Source: Rallus limicola (Eukaryota > Chordata > Aves > Gruiformes > Rallidae). Taken from it: a DNA stretch of 64,000 nucleotides. Each line of letters opens with the position of its first letter. Position 1 is the first letter of the stretch. The notes beneath the pieces were generated by a model, which searched no databases, was not told the DNA's origin, and worked only from the letters and a program-made list of their open reading frames with translations. Made by a program: the position numbers and the translations under genes. Positions 1 through 8,387 of the stretch are shown here, piece by piece. Location: NCBI GenBank assembly GCA_022605955.1, contig JAKCOZ010000005.1, positions 50,283,762-50,347,761 of the forward strand, in the 5' to 3' direction.

Positions 1-929
1 GAGAAAACGGGAATGCTGTTGTATCTTCTGACACTGCAAACTCAGTAATGACTGCAGACTTACTGTGAAATTGTAATTGGTTTACTAAAAATGAGACACT
101 ACTAGATTGTAGACAATTAGTCCTACCTTACAGAGCCCAAACAGGAATTATTATAGCCTTGGATCTTTTTCTAATCTTTTCTCCCCTTATGATTAAAGAA
201 GGGAGGGGGGAAAAATGAACAAGAATCCACACAAAGTAAGGGATTTATGCCAAGCAGCATAATTCACACGACTACAAGAGACTGCCTAACATTGCCAGCA
301 TACAAAGACAGCAGAACTCTCTAAGTCGACACATCCACACAGAGTAACTTAATGGAAACTGCACTTGCTCTGTGGGGAAGAAATTGCTCCACTTTTGGTA
401 GAGCCTGTTTTATCAGGCTGCGGCTGCAGGATAATGCTGTCTTTAAAAGGACAGAGCTCCCGTTCCCCGATCGTGTCTGCGATCACGGACAAATAGATAA
501 AGCTCTGGGCTTCACTGAATGGTGACAGATTTAACCCCAGGACCTTTAACTCTTTCGCTAGAGCTGGGCACCTCCATATTCTGGGCTGGGGTTTCCCAGT
601 TTGAAACGCTGCAGATGACAGTATTGCCAATACCTGCGAAGGGCTTTGTGACGGTGCGGGCAGTAATGCCCCAAATATCCTGGCATTTACTGCCAACAGA
701 GTTAAATAGCTGAGGTCTGTGGGAGAAAAGTGGCGTCGGCAATGCAGACCGAGTGCTGTGACAAAGAGGCTAAAGATAAAATATCAAAGATGGGATTAAA
801 TTAGTAACAAATATATAAAAATTAATAAAAGTGGTATTTTTGGGTGCTAGTGCTGCATTGGAGAAGTTGCTGCTATCCTGCGGGTATCATGATCTAGCCC
901 AGGCAATTTAGGGGGAGGATGGGAAAGGA
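1..929. other. Upstream flank, no gene seen
   Basis: The stretch has moderate GC content and no open reading frame with recognisable protein similarity. The longest frames here (about 115 codons, minus strand) look like chance frames with no domain signature. I see no CR1 fragment, tRNA or tandem array. In vertebrates the gene upstream of ZBTB42 is usually AKT1, and nothing of its coding sequence is visible here. Confidence 0.6.
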
Positions 930-1944
930 GTTCCCCCGCTTCACTCGGAGGTGAAGCGCGGGCCGGAGCTCCAACGGGCACCACGCACCGGGTCTGCGGG
1001 GGGGCTCTGAGGAGACCCCAGTGCTGACGCTCCGCTCCCCTCCCCTCCCTCCCCCAGACACACCACCTTCAAACTCATCCCTTTATCCCTTTCAAGGGCA
1101 GCAAAACCCCCAAACCTAGACCCAGAGCCCAAATCCATCCCTTTACATCTGCGGCCGCCCTCTGCTTCCCCTCCCGGTGCTGTTGCGGAGCTGCTGTGAG
1201 GCTCCCGGGACAGCTCACGACAAGGATATTCCAACCCACAACACCCGCCGCCACCTCCCACCCCGCGTCCCGGCTTCCAGCGGGGCTAAGGAGGCACCCG
1301 GGGCTCCTGCAGCCGGAGTTTTGTGGCGGATTTCGGCGGTGGCCGCCGAGCCTGACCCCGGGCGCTGCGGGGAAAACCGCGGCCGGGCCCGGGCCCCGCC
1401 CGCCGGCCCCGCGCTGCTCCGCCGCCTCCCTCTGAGGGCGCTCACTTTTGATGGGATTACAGCTAATTAAAATTTAAAATTCAAATCAACTATCGAAAAG
1501 GTCATCTTGAAAAATCCGTAGGCATCTGGTATTTATCAGCTGACGCGCAACTAAAGATAAACCGGGGGTGGGGGGAAGCGCGTTGCCTCTCGCCCCAGCC
1601 CCGCCGCGGGGCAGGCGCCGCGTAACTCCCGCAGTCGCGCTCGTTCCTCCCTCCCCGCCCCTAATCGGCTCTTTCGCGGGCGCGGAGGCGGCTCTAGTGT
1701 CCGCCGGGCAGCCCACCCCTCCGCGGCACGTCGGGCTGCAGCGGGCGGGCGTGCGCGCCCTCTCCGCGGCGGCGCAGCGGAGTTGGGAGCGGGACGGCGG
1801 CGCTGCCAATGCAGCGGCCGGGAGGGGAGGAGGAAGGGGAGGAGGAGAAGAAGGGGGGGGGGAGGGCACAGCCGGCAACGCGCACCGGCCGCCGCCGGCA
1901 GGGCTGGCCGGGGCGGCGGGGGCTATTGTGTGCACCAGACGGGG

Positions 1945-1975
1945 ACACACGCACACACACACGCACACACACACC
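1945..1975. repeat. (AC)n microsatellite
   Basis: About 31 bases of alternating AC, interrupted twice by a CG step, inside the CpG island. It is a simple repeat and probably length-polymorphic. An alternating purine-pyrimidine tract of this kind could adopt Z-DNA, which is inference only. Confidence 0.9.
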
Positions 1976-2119
1976 CGCGGCTCGGAGGGAAAGTATCGCG
2001 AGAGCGGCCGGCTAACAACCTGCTCCACAACGCCGCCGCGCCGCCGGCCCCGCGCCGCACCCGCGGAGCGCCGCGCACCGCCGCGCACATGCGGACGCCG
2101 AGCCCCGCCGCCGCACGCC

Positions 2120-2125
2120 GGTAAG
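2120..2125 (+). other. ZBTB42: Candidate splice donor of an upstream non-coding ZBTB42 exon
   Basis: The junction CCG|GTAAGT (intron would start at 2,121) is a near-perfect U2-type donor in the CpG island. An ATG at 2,089 lies in the putative exon. If this exon is joined to the acceptor at 3,550, that frame reaches a TGA within the first few bases of the coding exon, so it would make a short upstream ORF and not a longer ZBTB42. No transcript data are available to confirm use. Confidence 0.45.
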
Positions 2126-2443
2126 TACGGGGTGAGCCGGCCGGGAGGATGAAGCCCGCAGCCCCCTTTCCCAGCCTGCAAGGGGAAAGTCTTCCCTGCA
2201 AAGTTGGGGAGCGCGGCTGTAAAGCGAGGGGGGGGGGGGAGGGCGCTCAAGAAAAGCGGCTCCGCGGTGCACCCCCTCCCCCGCCCCGCGGAGCCGGGCG
2301 CCGGCGAAGGTCACCGCGGCGGGCTGCGGGGAGCAACTTTGCGGGCGGGAGGTGGGGTCCGGGGGGGGCGGGGGGGAACGACGGCGGCGGGGACACGGCG
2401 ACGGGGACGAGCTCGGGGCAAGTTTGTGGGATTTAATCGCGGG

Positions 2444-2578
2444 CTATAAATGGGGCTGCTGGAACTTTAAAAGGCAGCAAGCTGTGGTTGGCTGGTAGCG
2501 AGATTTGGAGTAACATATGGCATTAAAAGGCGCACAGCTGGAGGTAGCATTTCCATCGCAGTGAAGTCAGAGCAGCTG
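2444..2578 (+). promoter_or_regulatory. ZBTB42: Candidate core promoter: TATA-like box with three E-boxes
   Basis: CTATAAAT occurs at 2,444-2,451, unusual inside a CpG island. It is followed by E-boxes CATATG (2,514-2,519) and CAGCTG (2,535-2,540 and 2,573-2,578), all in a pocket that is less GC-rich than its surroundings. Start of transcription about 30 bases after the TATA would give a first exon of roughly 2,475-2,779 ending at a good donor. CAGCTG is a typical site for myogenic and neurogenic bHLH factors. The paralogue ZBTB18 is known to act downstream of such factors, so a similar input is plausible here but unproven. Confidence 0.5.
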
Positions 2579-2779
2579 ACTCTCCAGCTTGCGGTGTAAT
2601 TAGCAAACCGAGCACTCCTCCTTCCCTCCCTCCCTCCCGCCTGCCTCTCGCTCTCTCTCCCTCCCTCTCTCCCTCCCTCCCTCCCGCCGCGCCTCGCTCG
2701 CACTCGCGCACGCACCCGCGCTCCCTCCTGCCCGCCCGGCTCCGCGCCCGCGGCCGGCTCCGCCGCGCCCCGCGGGAAG
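2475..2779 (+). other. ZBTB42: Candidate ZBTB42 non-coding exon 1
   Basis: The interval runs from about 30 bases after the TATA-like element to the donor AAG|GTAAGC (intron starts 2,780). Splicing to the acceptor ending at 3,550 would remove a 771-base intron. The exon holds an upstream ORF of 15 codons (ATG 2,517, TGA 2,562-2,564) whose ATG is part of the CATATG E-box. The 5' boundary is a guess from the TATA position. Confidence 0.45.
2618..2692. repeat. CT-rich low-complexity tract
   Basis: A polypyrimidine stretch of CCTC and CTCT units within the predicted 5' UTR, giving GA repeats on the other strand. Such tracts are common in vertebrate CpG-island promoters and 5' leaders. They can bind GAGA-type or polypyrimidine-tract proteins, but nothing here proves a function. 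Confidence 0.75.
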
Positions 2780-3522
2780 GTAAGCGCCCGGCCGCGGCAG
2801 GTAGCCGGCTGCAGCCTCAGCCCTGCCCTCTCGCTGCCCTTACGCCGCTTGTTTTCCTTCTTGCCTTTTAATAACTTCAAGAAAAACTTTTTCCCTTTAT
2901 TCCCACCTTCCCCCCCCCCCCCCGCCCCCCTTCGCGTGCGGGTCCCGGGGCCGGGGCCACTTCTCCCCGCTCCGTCCCCCCCCCCCCCACCTTGCTCCGT
3001 CCCTGCAAAAACGCCGCTTCCCCAGCGCCAGCCGCGACTGTTTTGTTGTGATTCGGTGCATAACGACTGAGGATAAAGTTTAAATGTGCGTGTGTGTATG
3101 TGCGTGACGTGGGTAATATACTTTATTAAAAGATGCCCCGAGTTAGCGCTGCTGGGAAGACAGCCTGGGAGTTTATGTTTCTTTAGGGTGGGTTTTTTTT
3201 TTGGAGGGGGGGGTGGAGGGGGTGAGGGTAGTGCTTTCTTCCTTTTTAATTTTATTAAAGTGCTACTGGGAGAAACAAAGGTTGGAGGGGCTGCTGCTTT
3301 GCTAGCTTTTGTTTACTCACAATCAAGTTTTTCCTGTTCAGAGCAGGTGCGAAAGGATGAGAAGCATGTTGTGTTGTTTTTTAACCCCCCACCCCCCCCA
3401 CCCCAATAAAACTATTACAGACAATTAACAGTAAACGTTATCTCCAAGGCTGTTTCTTTGGCTTGTGTTACCAAAAAGCCGATCTGTTTGTTACAGCTGC
3501 TAGGAGGCTTTAGTTTACAGTA

Positions 3523-3550
3523 GCATTCAAGTTTTTCCTGTTTTGAACAG
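3523..3550 (+). other. ZBTB42: Splice acceptor of the ZBTB42 coding exon
   Basis: A pyrimidine-rich stretch (GTTTTTCCTGTTTT) precedes GAACAG, with the exon predicted to start at 3,551, only 14 bases before the ZBTB42 ATG. The placement matches the paralogue ZBTB18, where a splice junction sits immediately ahead of the shared MEFPDH start. A closely related second acceptor-like sequence lies about 204 bases upstream (ending at 3,341). Confidence 0.6.
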
Positions 3551-3553
3551 GTT

Positions 3554-3607
3554 ATGAAGGAAGAATGGAGTTTCCAGACCATAGCCGCCAGTTGCTGCAG
3601 TGTCTGA
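3554..3607 (+). other. Upstream ORF overlapping the ZBTB42 start codon
   Basis: An ATG at 3,554 (G at -3, A at +4) opens a 17-codon frame ending at TGA 3,605-3,607. It overlaps the main ATG at 3,565 in a different frame. If the coding exon begins at 3,551, every ZBTB42 message carries this ATG, so ribosomes must leak past it to reach the main start. It may damp translation; this is inference from position only. Confidence 0.5.
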
Positions 3608-4995
3608 GTCAGCAGCGTCACCAGGGCTTCCTGTGTGACTGTACTGTTTTAGTTGGAGAAGCTCAATTCAGAGCTCACAGAGCCGTTCTTGCCTCTTGCA
3701 GTATGTACTTCCATCTTTTCTACAGGGACCAGTTAGACAAAAGGGATATTGTGCATCTGAACAGTGACATTGTCACAGCCCCTGCCTTCAGCCTGCTGCT
3801 CGAATTCATGTACGAGGGAAAGCTGGAATTCAACAGTCTCCCGGTCGAAGATGTGCTGGCTGCGGCTAGCTACCTTCACATGTATGACATTGTGAAAGTC
3901 TGCAAGGGCAAGTTGAAAGATAAAGAATTATGTTCGGAAGAGAAGATTAATGATGAGGCGGCTAGTTTGGAGAAAGCGGAGCATTTTCTAGATGCCGGAG
4001 TGCCCCTGGTCCACGAGTTTGACCCAGGAAACAAACAAAAATTCAGCGTTGCAGAATACGAGAGAGCAGCAGGCAAAGAAAAGGTCAGCAGTCACCCTGC
4101 CTGGTCCTCTGATCATATAAGTGTCAGCTCTGTGCCGACAGAGGCAGAACCATGCGCCGCAGCAGCTGGAAAAACAAAGGCTAATGTCAATAGTTCCACA
4201 GGACCTTTGTCCCAAAGGTCTGTTAACCATCCCCTGGCTTCGAGTGATGTGGACTGTGCGCTGGATTTGTCTTTCAAGCCCGTGCCGGGGAGAGATTCCT
4301 TACACCCCTCCTATGTCTTTGGACAGCTGGCTTCCGACAGCCAGCAGCAGGGTACCGAGCCACTTGTTAAAGATGAACAAGACTTGCTGTCAGATCAGGA
4401 GGACGGCGAAGCCAGGAGTCCGGAGAGTCAGCATTTTGGGAATTCAGCCAAAAGCTTAGTGACAGGGTTAGGACACATGTTCGCGGGGAATGGCAGCTCT
4501 CATGCCCGAGAGGAGGATATAGATCAAGAGCGAGACGAGAGCGAGGACGACATGGATTCATCGGACATCTCCTCCTCGGGCATTCTCGTGCCTCCTGGGC
4601 ATATCTGCATTTGCCCCCTCTGTAGCAAGGTGTTTCCGAGCCCACACATCCTTCAGCTGCACCTGAGCTCTCACTTCCGCGACAGGGACGGCTCCCGGAC
4701 CCGCCTGTCCCCTGACGGGTCCGTCCCCACTTGTACCCTCTGCGGAAAGACTTTTTCTTGCATGTACACGTTAAAGAGGCACGAGAGGACTCACTCGGGG
4801 GAGAAGCCCTACACCTGTGGCCAGTGCGGAAAGAGCTTCCAGTATTCCCACAACCTCAGCCGCCACGCCGTCGTGCACACCAGGGAAAAGCCCCACGGGT
4901 GCAAGTGGTGTGAGAGACGGTTCACGCAGTCTGGGGATTTGTACAGACATATCCGCAAATTTCATTGTGGCCTTGTGAAGTCCTTGGTTGTTTGA
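3565..4995 (+). CDS. ZBTB42: ZBTB42, BTB/POZ and C2H2 zinc-finger transcriptional repressor
   Basis: A complete single-exon coding sequence of 476 residues. The start MEFPDHS is shared with ZBTB18 and ZBTB42, has A at -3 and G at +4, and has no in-frame ATG just upstream. The BTB/POZ dimerisation domain spans about residues 14-115. A linker follows with an ALDLS motif (232-236, resembling the CtBP-binding PxDLS), a VKDE sumoylation-type site (Lys269) and an acidic run (about 314-334). Four C2H2 fingers have ligands Cys350/353-His366/370, Cys390/393-His406/410, Cys418/421-His434/438 and Cys446/449-His462/467. The last three are joined by GEKP-like linkers. The C-terminus, [10 protein letters not shown], is the ZBTB42 form; ZBTB18 continues further. 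Human ZBTB42 is about 422 residues, so the extra length lies in the linker. It is a nuclear DNA-binding repressor; the human gene is enriched in skeletal muscle, and a missense change in its last finger is linked to lethal congenital contracture syndrome 6. Confidence 0.96.
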   Translation: MEFPDHSRQLLQCLSQQRHQGFLCDCTVLVGEAQFRAHRAVLASCSMYFHLFYRDQLDKRDIVHLNSDIVTAPAFSLLLEFMYEGKLEFNSLPVEDVLAAASYLHMYDIVKVCKGKLKDKELCSEEKINDEAASLEKAEHFLDAGVPLVHEFDPGNKQKFSVAEYERAAGKEKVSSHPAWSSDHISVSSVPTEAEPCAAAAGKTKANVNSSTGPLSQRSVNHPLASSDVDCALDLSFKPVPGRDSLHPSYVFGQLASDSQQQGTEPLVKDEQDLLSDQEDGEARSPESQHFGNSAKSLVTGLGHMFAGNGSSHAREEDIDQERDESEDDMDSSDISSSGILVPPGHICICPLCSKVFPSPHILQLHLSSHFRDRDGSRTRLSPDGSVPTCTLCGKTFSCMYTLKRHERTHSGEKPYTCGQCGKSFQYSHNLSRHAVVHTREKPHGCKWCERRFTQSGDLYRHIRKFHCGLVKSLVV

Positions 4996-7047
4996 GATGC
5001 GTGACTCTTATGTTGTTTTGTTGGTTTGGTTTGTTTGGGGTTTGTTTTTTTTTTTTTTAAACTCCCACCCCCGCCCTTTAAAACGAAATAGGAAAGGAAA
5101 AAAAAAAGGCAGCATCTGAATTTTAATTTCCCCCGTTCCTTTATCTTATTTTGGTGATATTCACTTCAGGTATATGATCTTTAAAAGATGCAGAGGTATA
5201 CACTCCAGAGGCCTTTTAATGCAGTCCTCCCACCTCTTCATCTCCCCCCTTCCCCTCCCGCCCTCCCTTCCCAGCACTGTCCTTCAGGTCTTCTCTTGCG
5301 CACCCATGTTACATTATTAATGTGAAATGATCTAAGTAATTCTGCAATGATTTAGCATCTGTTTTCACGCTGGAGTACTTGCTTTGTGGTTGGGGGGGGG
5401 TTTGTTTCTTTCAAAAAAAAGATAATCAGTAAATTCTGGAGAAAAAATTTGGATTCCAATAAGCTCCCCTAATGCTCTCTGCATATGGCATAGCAACATC
5501 CAAAGAGATGAACCATGATTTAAATACATTTCAGTGTAGAGAAACTTGTCCATGTATTGCAGAGTTCAGCAGCCATGCTCTTATTTTATAGAGCTAGGTG
5601 AGACCTTAAATTTGCCCCAGTTATAAAGGGGGTTGAGGATTCCTGGCTGCATCTTAGGTACTGGTCATCTTTTTATTCTGTGGATCATATTAGAGTAGTT
5701 CTGCAATTGATCCTGAAATCTGAATGAGAAGTTTTTTGCCTCGGGACTTGACTTAAATTTTCCCTTCCCTCCCATCCTCCTCTGTGAACTGACCTACTGA
5801 AAAGCTGCTTTTGAGCATAAAATGTGGATGGAAAAACACTTTTCTATCTGCAGTGTATTCACTCCTGAGATGCTGAAGGATGCATGCTAGGACATAGGAA
5901 AAATCATGAGATATGTGACTGTTTTCATTCTCGTATTGGCACCTGGGGGCTGATCCTGTTCCCACTGAGGGGGGACACAGCAGCCCCAAAGTGGCTAAAT
6001 AACCCATCTCGGTGTCAGGCTCCTGAGGTGTCTTAGTTCAAGGCAATTCATACATGTGTTAGGGGATGCCCTGCTATCTTGCCCAAAAAAGTTCGCTGCT
6101 ACGTTAAAAATCAGTAGCTCATAATTTTAGTTATTATGGAGTTGGTGATTCCCTCTGGGCCAAATTCTGTGCAATTGCCCACATTTTGAAGAAGGGCCAG
6201 AGAGAAAATGTTGCCCAACTTTTTCCCCCAGTTTCCACCTTTTTGGGGCAGGTTTGGGGGTATTTTTAGGTGGGTTTTTTTAGATTGTTTGTAAACTGAG
6301 GCTGCCTGTAACTATAACCAGTTTTACTCCACAAATAACTCAGTTACTTGCCTAATAGAGAGCATCCTTTGGTCTGTGCATGTTGGTAACTATCAGATTA
6401 TTCCCTTCCAGTCAAATTACTCATTCAAGGTACATGTACACGGACTGAAATATAACAATAATAATATCTGAGGGTTTTGAATGTCATTCTGCTGCGTTAG
6501 TGTTGCTTCACCAGCTTTCTTGACACTCCTGGAGTTGTTTTGTGAAACTTAAGTGTTTATTTTTAAATTAATTTAAAGCACTGAGTTAGATTATTTTTAA
6601 AAGTTGTGCGTAAAATACTGTGTTTCATCTTATGAAGAAAAAAAATTTCCCAATGCCTTCCCCTTCTGGTCCAAAAACCTGAGCACTACCTACATAAATA
6701 ATATGGGATTCATAATTTTTTATTATTATTTTTAAAAATAAGTACTTCCTCTTCTAAAGGAAATCAGGATTGTTACAGCCTCCTCTTGTTATTCATCTCT
6801 TAAACTATGAATGTACATGTAATGTGAAATTTTGCTTCTATTTATAGTTTTGGGTTTCGTTGTTTTCAGCCTAATTTCTTGACTGTAAAATATTTTTTGC
6901 TCAACCTGTTACATATGAAAGTTGTGGGAGAGTACTGTATCTTGAACCTAAGTGGCTTTGGTACTGTGGTCTTATTTTACTTAATCTGTTTTTTCTTTTT
7001 TTTTCCTTCCTCCTTTTTGCTGTGATTGGAAATAGCACTGAACAAAA

Positions 7048-7099
7048 TCTACTAAAATTAAGTTATTTTTCTTTCTACTAAAATTAAGTTATTTTTTTC
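7048..7099 (+). repeat. 26-bp direct duplication in the ZBTB42 3' UTR
   Basis: The unit beginning TCTACTAAAATTAAGTTATT occurs at 7,048 and again at 7,074, directly adjacent. It looks like a small tandem duplication by slippage in AT-rich 3' UTR sequence. Confidence 0.8.
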
Positions 7100-7952
7100 T
7101 CCTGAAGATACTTGATATAGTATTTATTAGATTTTTTTTTGAAGTGGAATTATTACTGTTAATCTATTTCAAAACTAGCTAATTTACACTTCACTTTAAA
7201 TTTAGTAACGATGGGTTTTGCATGTTGAACTACATGTAAAGAGTTTATCATAGAGTCAGCATCACTGAAGCTGGTAATCTTAATTTTGCATACTTGTGAC
7301 ACTTTTTTGCATTTCAGTCTTCAGTTACTGTGGGGTTATTTTGTTGTGGGTTTTGTTTTTTTGGGGGCTTGTATTTTTTTTTTTTTTTTAGGAGATCATA
7401 AAATAGGATGTGCCATAAGAACATCATTAGCATATGGAGCAGGGAAAAGTTGAAACAAGATTGTGTCTGATCTTAGTATAGAAATAATTCATTAAACTGA
7501 TTCTATGAGCATGCTCTGTACTGCAGTGAATATGGGGCAGAAGTGGTTTGGGTTTTGTTTTTTTAAAGAAAAAAAGAGACTTTCTCATCCTTAACTACAT
7601 CACGAACACGCTGTTCTAATAGTCTGGTATTTGTGTTCCCACTCCTCATAGCTTGAATTTCTAAAGTAAAAAAAAAATACATGTTTGCACTTATTTTTGT
7701 TCTTAAGGTGATTTTTTTTTTTTCCTATCTCTCTGTGTGTCTCTTACTTTTAAGTTGCAATAGGTTGGGTCATGTTTTCGAAGTGGCTCATGACTCTACA
7801 GAGAAGTACTAAAAACATTGCACACTTAACGCTCGTCTCTTCATAAACTATTTCACCGTGGGGCGGTTACTGTCTCTGTAGGGAGACAGCCCTGCTCTGC
7901 ATTTTAAACACTGGATTTGTCTTCTACTACAAACAAATACTGTGAAGTTAAT

Positions 7953-7988
7953 GTAAAAAAAAAAAAAAGAAAAAAAAAAGAAAAAAAA
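7953..7988. repeat. Poly-A tract with G interruptions
   Basis: Three A runs of eight or more separated by single G residues, within the predicted 3' UTR. It is a simple low-complexity repeat. No target-site duplication or element body is visible upstream, so I do not read it as a retroposed tail. Confidence 0.75.
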
Positions 7989-8334
7989 TCATTGATATTT
8001 TTAATTGTTTTTAATCTTGGTGCAGTTCAGATTAAATATGTATATTTAAAGACACTAATTTTTGTGGGAGAGTTTTATAGTATACAGTATGTAGAAAAGC
8101 TATTGGAATGGAATATATTTTATAAAAACGTTCTATCACTGTTTTATAGTGAACTATTTTTTCTTCAGTGTTAGCGTGGTAACTGTTAGTCTAGATACGA
8201 CAATCGCAGGAAGGGTGATTCAAGCTACTGTTAGCGCTTAGTTTTGCGTGGAGTTCTGTTTGCAACTGTATTGGTTATGTGCTGTACAATGTGACAATCG
8301 TGACTAGGATTGTTGTCTTTATAAATTTACACAA

Positions 8335-8340
8335 AATAAA
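8335..8340 (+). terminator. ZBTB42: Polyadenylation signal AATAAA for ZBTB42
   Basis: A canonical AATAAA, preceded by AT-rich sequence and followed by a GT-rich downstream element about 75-115 bases later. It is the first perfect hexamer I found after the ZBTB42 stop codon and so is the best candidate for the main 3' end. Confidence 0.65.
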
Positions 8341-8364
8341 ATGTGCTAGAGTTGTAAGCTTGAG

Positions 8365-8387
8365 CCTCCTCCTCCTCCTCCTCCTCC
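8365..8387. repeat. (CCT)n microsatellite
   Basis: About seven perfect CCT units ending in a C run, just after the predicted ZBTB42 poly-A signal. It is a trinucleotide simple repeat. Confidence 0.9.

Larger units (their letters stand above)
930..3060. promoter_or_regulatory. ZBTB42: CpG island at the ZBTB42 promoter
   Basis: The base composition shifts abruptly to very GC-rich with dense CpG dinucleotides, in contrast to the AT-rich flanks. The island contains long G and C homopolymer runs (for example around 2,229-2,241 and 2,911-2,923), an AC microsatellite, a CT-rich tract, one TATA-like element and at least two good splice donors. It ends about 500 bases before the ZBTB42 coding exon, as expected for a promoter and 5' UTR island of a developmental transcription factor. 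Many long reading frames on both strands here are composition artefacts. Confidence 0.85.
4996..8360 (+). other. ZBTB42: Long 3' UTR of ZBTB42
   Basis: After the stop codon the sequence turns AT-rich and T-rich with many poly-T runs and no coding potential. The first canonical AATAAA after the stop that I found is at 8,335, followed by a GT-rich stretch around 8,415-8,455, a good arrangement for cleavage and polyadenylation. This implies a 3' UTR of about 3.3 kb, similar in style to the long 3' UTR of ZBTB18. The 3' boundary is inferred. An earlier ATTAAA variant (near 7,491) could give a shorter form. Confidence 0.65.

Noticed and set aside
1486..2250. 254-codon minus-strand open frame in the first CpG island
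   Set aside because: It runs through the AC microsatellite (giving a Val-Cys repeat) and has CpG-island composition; no protein family fits.
3565..4995. ZBTB18 instead of ZBTB42
   Set aside because: The protein stops at [10 protein letters not shown], lacks the longer ZBTB18 tail, and sits next to CEP170B; all three point to ZBTB42.
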